Made by a program: the position numbers and the translations under genes
Notes under the pieces: generated by a model
Database searches by the model: none
Told to the model about the DNA's origin: nothing
Seen by the model: the letters and a program-made list of their open reading frames with translations, nothing else
DNA from: an uncultured Cytophagales bacterium
GTDB taxonomy: Bacteria; Bacteroidota; Bacteroidia; Cytophagales; Thermonemataceae
Direction of reading: 5' to 3'
Assembly: GCA_937911505.1 (NCBI GenBank)
Contig: CALEMF010000054.1
Location: 1 to 36,840, forward strand
Length of the DNA: 36,840 bases
Shown here: in pieces, positions 34,364 through 36,840 of the stretch
Position numbering within the stretch: the first letter of the stretch is position 1
Layout: the number at the start of each line of letters is the position of its first letter

Positions 34364-34436
34364 GCGACGGTTGCCAATATGGTTAAGGCGCTGGGTTGAA
34401 GCCCCAGAGACGTAGGTTCGATTCCTGCCCTTCGCA
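34364..34436 (+). tRNA. Phage-type tRNA-Phe (GAA)
   Basis: The cloverleaf folds by eye. The acceptor GCGACGG pairs with CCTTCGC with one C/U mismatch. The D-arm is GCC-AATATGGTTAA-GGC. The anticodon stem is CTGGG/CCCAG with loop TTGAAGC, giving anticodon GAA (34398-34400). The T-arm is GTAGG-TTCGATT-CCTGC. The discriminator is A, and CCA is not encoded. The base after the anticodon is G, where A is usual for tRNA-Phe, and the D-stem is only 3 bp. These traits and its place in the prophage suggest a phage-encoded tRNA. Confidence 0.78.
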
Positions 34437-34480
34437 CAAACCCGAAAAGCTGGGCGTAAATAATTGCCCGGCAAAACAAA

Positions 34481-34530
34481 AGAAGCGGTGCAGCGGCTAA
34501 CGCCAGTTTGTACCGCTTTCTTATTCTCAT
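34481..34530 (+). terminator. Terminator after tRNA-Phe
   Basis: AGAAGCGGT (34481-34489) pairs with ACCGCTTTCT (34512-34521) with one bulge. An inner GCGGC/CGCC hairpin lies in the loop and a pyrimidine-rich tail follows. A further GCTGGGC/GCCCGGC stem lies at 34449-34472. Confidence 0.5.
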
Positions 34531-34635
34531 TACGCTTTTTGGTTGCATATATCAACAATATTGCTTACATTAGTCGCAACTAGGTCAAAGCCAATAAGCT
34601 ATAGCCTATAATAACTATGAAACCATATTCGTGCT

Positions 34636-34833
34636 ATGAGTAAGCAAGAAATCACAAAACTTGTTGTGAACTGGGTGCTAGCCTATACGGCTCTGCTCTT
34701 GTTCTTCCCGCCAGAATTTAAGTCTGTGAACTGGTGGGTGGTGTCGATTCCGCTTTTTACTATTGTAGGGGGTTTTGTAACGCTTTTTGTAATCGGCGTG
34801 ATTGTGAGGGCGCGGAAGAAACTTAACGAGTAA
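34636..34833 (+). CDS. Small two-helix membrane protein, possible holin-like
   Basis: The 65-residue protein has two hydrophobic helices (about residues 9-26 and 33-56, 'VVSIPLFTIVGGFVTLFVIG') separated by a short loop ('PPEFKSVNWW') and a basic C-terminus ('RARKKLNE'). Small two-helix proteins near phage packaging genes are often class II holins or membrane-fusion or lysis accessories. There is no adjacent endolysin, so this is weak inference. It is 16 nt upstream of the terminase small subunit gene, so co-transcription is likely. Confidence 0.65.
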   Translation: MSKQEITKLVVNWVLAYTALLLFFPPEFKSVNWWVVSIPLFTIVGGFVTLFVIGVIVRARKKLNE

Positions 34834-34849
34834 ATAACATTTGTGAACT

Positions 34850-35275
34850 ATGGGACAGTTTCAAGAGGGTAACGACGCATCGCTAAGGTGGACAAAAGAA
34901 AAGGCAGAAGAGTTTCTTACGAATTCGCTTGATAAGCTAGTTAACAATAAGAAAATCAGGTACATAGGTTCACTTGCTGTTGAAATGAACGAGTATAGAG
35001 AGCTATACAGCTACTTGCTTGATAAATTTCCCGAGTTTCACACAATAAAAAATAAAATCGACGCTATCATCGAAGCGAGGTTATACGAAGACGGCCTAAA
35101 GGGCGATGCAAACGCCACTTTGGTCATTTTCGGACTCAAAAACAATCACGGCTGGAAAGACAAAACAGAACACGAGGTAACGAAAAAACAGGCTAATATT
35201 GATCTAACAAAATTGACAGATGAACAGCTTAGAGAGCTTGCTATACTGCAATCCAAAAGCCGAGTTAGCGAGTAG
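34850..35275 (+). CDS. Phage terminase small subunit
   Basis: This 141-residue protein has an all-helical N-terminal part ('KAEEFLTNSLDKLVNNKKIR') and the tail 'ATLVIFGLKNNHGWKDKTEH', a pattern found in small terminase subunits of Bacteroidota phages. These proteins oligomerise on the packaging site and guide the large subunit to DNA. Its 3' end overlaps the next gene by 56 nt, in the usual small-to-large subunit order. This strongly supports the assignment. Confidence 0.82.
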   Translation: MGQFQEGNDASLRWTKEKAEEFLTNSLDKLVNNKKIRYIGSLAVEMNEYRELYSYLLDKFPEFHTIKNKIDAIIEARLYEDGLKGDANATLVIFGLKNNHGWKDKTEHEVTKKQANIDLTKLTDEQLRELAILQSKSRVSE

Positions 35276-36713
35276 GAACTTCGAGGATTTCGTCGAATAC
35301 ATGTTCGATGATTATAGCTGGAATTGGCATCATCGCTACATCTGTCACAAGCTACAACAGTTCGCAGATGGCAAGATTAAGAAGCTCGCCATCTTTGTCC
35401 CGCCCCAACATGGAAAGTCTGAACTTGCCTCACGCCTTTTCCCAGCCTACAAGTTAGGCAAAAACCCTGATGCTCGAATAGCGGGCGTATCTTATGCACA
35501 TAGTCTCTCAGCTAAGTTCAACAGATCGGTGCAGCGCTACATAGACAGTGCGAAGTATCGAGAAATATTTGCCAATACGCAGCTATACAGCAAGAACATC
35601 AGAAGTGCCTCGGACGGCGCCTACCTTCGTAACTCAGATGAGTTCGAGATCGTTGGCTACAAGGGCGGTTATATCAGTGTCGGTATTGGCGGAGGGCTTA
35701 CAGGTAACAAGGTTGATCTTCTTATTATAGATGATCCCGTAAAGGATGCAGTAGAGGCGGGAAGTCCCGCCTTTCAGGCTCGTAACTGGGAGTGGTACAA
35801 TAGTGTCGCAAGCACAAGACTCAACAATAATGCGCAGCAGCTACTCATTCAAACAAGGTGGGATAGCAACGACTTAGGCGGAATGATCCTAAGAAACGAT
35901 CCCGAGTTTGAAGTTATTGTCATCAGAGCGATTAAGGAAGATATGGCGCACGATTGCGAAGGTAGAGACCCAAGAAAGCTGGGCGAGGCGCTATGGGAAA
36001 AGGAACACAGTAGAGAAAAAATACTAGGCATTAAGGAGCGTAGCCCTAAGACCTATTTCTCTCTCTATCAGCAGGAACCCCAAGACCCGACCGACATTCT
36101 TGTATTCGCACGAAATAGCGAGATGACTACCCATCCGCTGCCTAGCGTTTCAGAAACCTACTACGCCTGCGACTTTGGCTTTTCTAACTCGCAGACGGGC
36201 GTGTGTAAGTTTCAACTAGATGTAGAGAACAAGGTAGTATACGCAGAAGAGGTAATCTATGAGCTAGGCTACACTAATCACGATATCGCCTTAGCGCTAA
36301 GGGAAGACGAGATAGGAAATAAGCTACTCATATGCGATAGTGCAGAGCCTAAGAGCATACAAGAACTAATAGACCCACCTAACAACTTGAATGCTATTCC
36401 CTGTCCAAAATTCCAAAACTCGGTGCTTACAATGATCTTATATTTGAAAAGCTGGCAATTAGTATTGAAAGGTGCAGGGTTTGAGTTCGAAGTACGCAAG
36501 TACAAGTGGAAAATCAACGCAGAGGGCAAGCCGATCAACAAGGAGGTGGACGCACATAATCACCTATTCAAAGCATTGATGTATGGTGTGTATCAGATTA
36601 TGGAGGGTAGCTCGGTGTCCGTAGGCGAAGACGAGGCCGTATCAAAACCCCGCTCCCGCTTCGGAGAACACGCAAACAAGAAGCGCACAAAGTGGAAACG
36701 CAACAAGTTCTAA
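35220..36713 (+). CDS. Phage terminase large subunit
   Basis: The 497-residue packaging motor has an N-terminal ATPase with Walker A 'PPQHGKSE' (residues 61-68), Walker B 'VDLLIIDDP' (Asp171-Asp172) and coupling motif 'IQTRWDS' (210-216). The C-terminal RNase H-like nuclease carries three acidic residues: Asp318 ('YYACDFGFS'), Asp373 ('LLICDSAEP') and Asp444 ('KEVDAHNHL'). Together they mark a complete, probably active headful-type terminase that cuts and pumps concatemeric DNA into proheads. The ATG at 35220 overlaps the small subunit by 56 nt; a later start would lose N-terminal residues before 'FEDFVEYMF'. No sign of decay is seen, so the prophage packaging module looks intact. Confidence 0.92.
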   Translation: MNSLESLLYCNPKAELASRNFEDFVEYMFDDYSWNWHHRYICHKLQQFADGKIKKLAIFVPPQHGKSELASRLFPAYKLGKNPDARIAGVSYAHSLSAKFNRSVQRYIDSAKYREIFANTQLYSKNIRSASDGAYLRNSDEFEIVGYKGGYISVGIGGGLTGNKVDLLIIDDPVKDAVEAGSPAFQARNWEWYNSVASTRLNNNAQQLLIQTRWDSNDLGGMILRNDPEFEVIVIRAIKEDMAHDCEGRDPRKLGEALWEKEHSREKILGIKERSPKTYFSLYQQEPQDPTDILVFARNSEMTTHPLPSVSETYYACDFGFSNSQTGVCKFQLDVENKVVYAEEVIYELGYTNHDIALALREDEIGNKLLICDSAEPKSIQELIDPPNNLNAIPCPKFQNSVLTMILYLKSWQLVLKGAGFEFEVRKYKWKINAEGKPINKEVDAHNHLFKALMYGVYQIMEGSSVSVGEDEAVSKPRSRFGEHANKKRTKWKRNKF

Positions 36714-36716
36714 GCT

Positions 36717-36824
36717 ATGCTGAAGATCAAGATCAATAACGATACCTATCACCTACCCACCTCGCTTGAAGAGATGAGTTTGGGGGGTGTGTTGCACTGT
36801 GAGAGACAACACAGAGTCGCTTGA
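36717..36824 (+). CDS. Start of the next phage structural gene, frame broken after 35 codons
   Basis: From ATG 36717, 3 nt after the terminase stop, the frame reads 'MLKIKINNDTYHLPTSLEEM', a plausible N-terminus for a small phage head or tail protein, and meets TGA at 36822. A run of six Gs (36781-36787 region) lies in the middle. Removing one G would keep a frame open through the window edge ('RDNTESLERERKR'). It is therefore either a very short gene, a frameshifted gene, or a homopolymer sequencing error. The window ends 16 nt later. Confidence 0.35.
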   Translation: MLKIKINNDTYHLPTSLEEMSLGGVLHCERQHRVA

Positions 36825-36840
36825 GAGGGAGAGGAAGCGC

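Noticed and set aside
34364..34436. tRNA-Phe as the right attachment site of the element
   Set aside because: Its T-arm and acceptor do not match those of tRNA-Asn, and phage genes continue to its right.
34121..34558. Minus-strand frame of 145 codons covering the tRNA-Phe region
   Set aside because: It runs antisense through a tRNA cloverleaf and two terminator-like hairpins and overlaps other minus frames; the tRNA is the better explanation.

Overview
The window is an AT-rich chromosomal segment from a member of the Bacteroidota, most likely a marine Cytophagia-type bacterium. Evidence: a secreted subtilase with a type IX secretion (T9SS) C-terminal sorting domain, a PorE-like TPR/PD40/OmpA protein, the MarR-YceI gene pair, a tyrosine recombinase of the Bacteroidota SAM-like type, almost no Shine-Dalgarno sequences, and promoters fitting the Bacteroidota pattern TTG-N20-TAnnTTTG.

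Positions 1-7850 hold a small membrane protein, a decayed T9SS-sorted FN3/MAM protein (1026-2584) and its intact 990-residue subtilase paralogue (3429-6401). The two share promoter-proximal and terminator sequence, so they arose by segmental duplication. A thioredoxin-fold secreted protein and a possible gene relic follow.

Positions 8000-26930 are mostly core genome: guaB, a MarR regulator and YceI lipoprotein, two tandem small secreted proteins, fabH, a PhoD-like phosphatase, a putative HExxH zinc protease, a PorE-like protein, lon, a single-domain response regulator, two near-identical XRE regulators, an ALDH7-type aldehyde dehydrogenase, an MscS channel and an HtrA-type protease. Between the two XRE genes, on the opposite strand, lies what looks like an unannotated structured RNA of about 220 nt (about 21553-21773), with its own promoter-like box, a 16-bp hairpin and a strong intrinsic terminator.

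At 27207-27280 there is a tRNA-Asn. A mobile element, apparently a prophage, lies to its right: a tyrosine integrase (29408-30667), a run of small orphan genes driven by three near-identical promoters, a phage-type tRNA-Phe, a small membrane protein, and the small and large terminase subunits running to the right edge. Between tRNA-Asn and integrase is a divergent pair: a 46-codon reading frame (27433-27573, minus) with a hydrophobic N-terminus and a GGGDWSDDG C-terminus, and a 521-residue all-helical TPR-like protein (27690-29255, plus). Each has a perfect TAnnTTTG box. No classical phage repressor is visible, so this pair is the best candidate here for a new system: a peptide/receptor switch formally similar to arbitrium. 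That function is inference.

Gaps over 300 nt with no supported gene: 662-1025 (terminator only), 2585-3428 (duplicated promoter region and terminator, otherwise AT-rich filler), 6402-7087 (duplicated promoter region, otherwise nothing seen), 30668-30972 (phage promoter), 34254-34635 (tRNA-Phe and two terminator-like hairpins).
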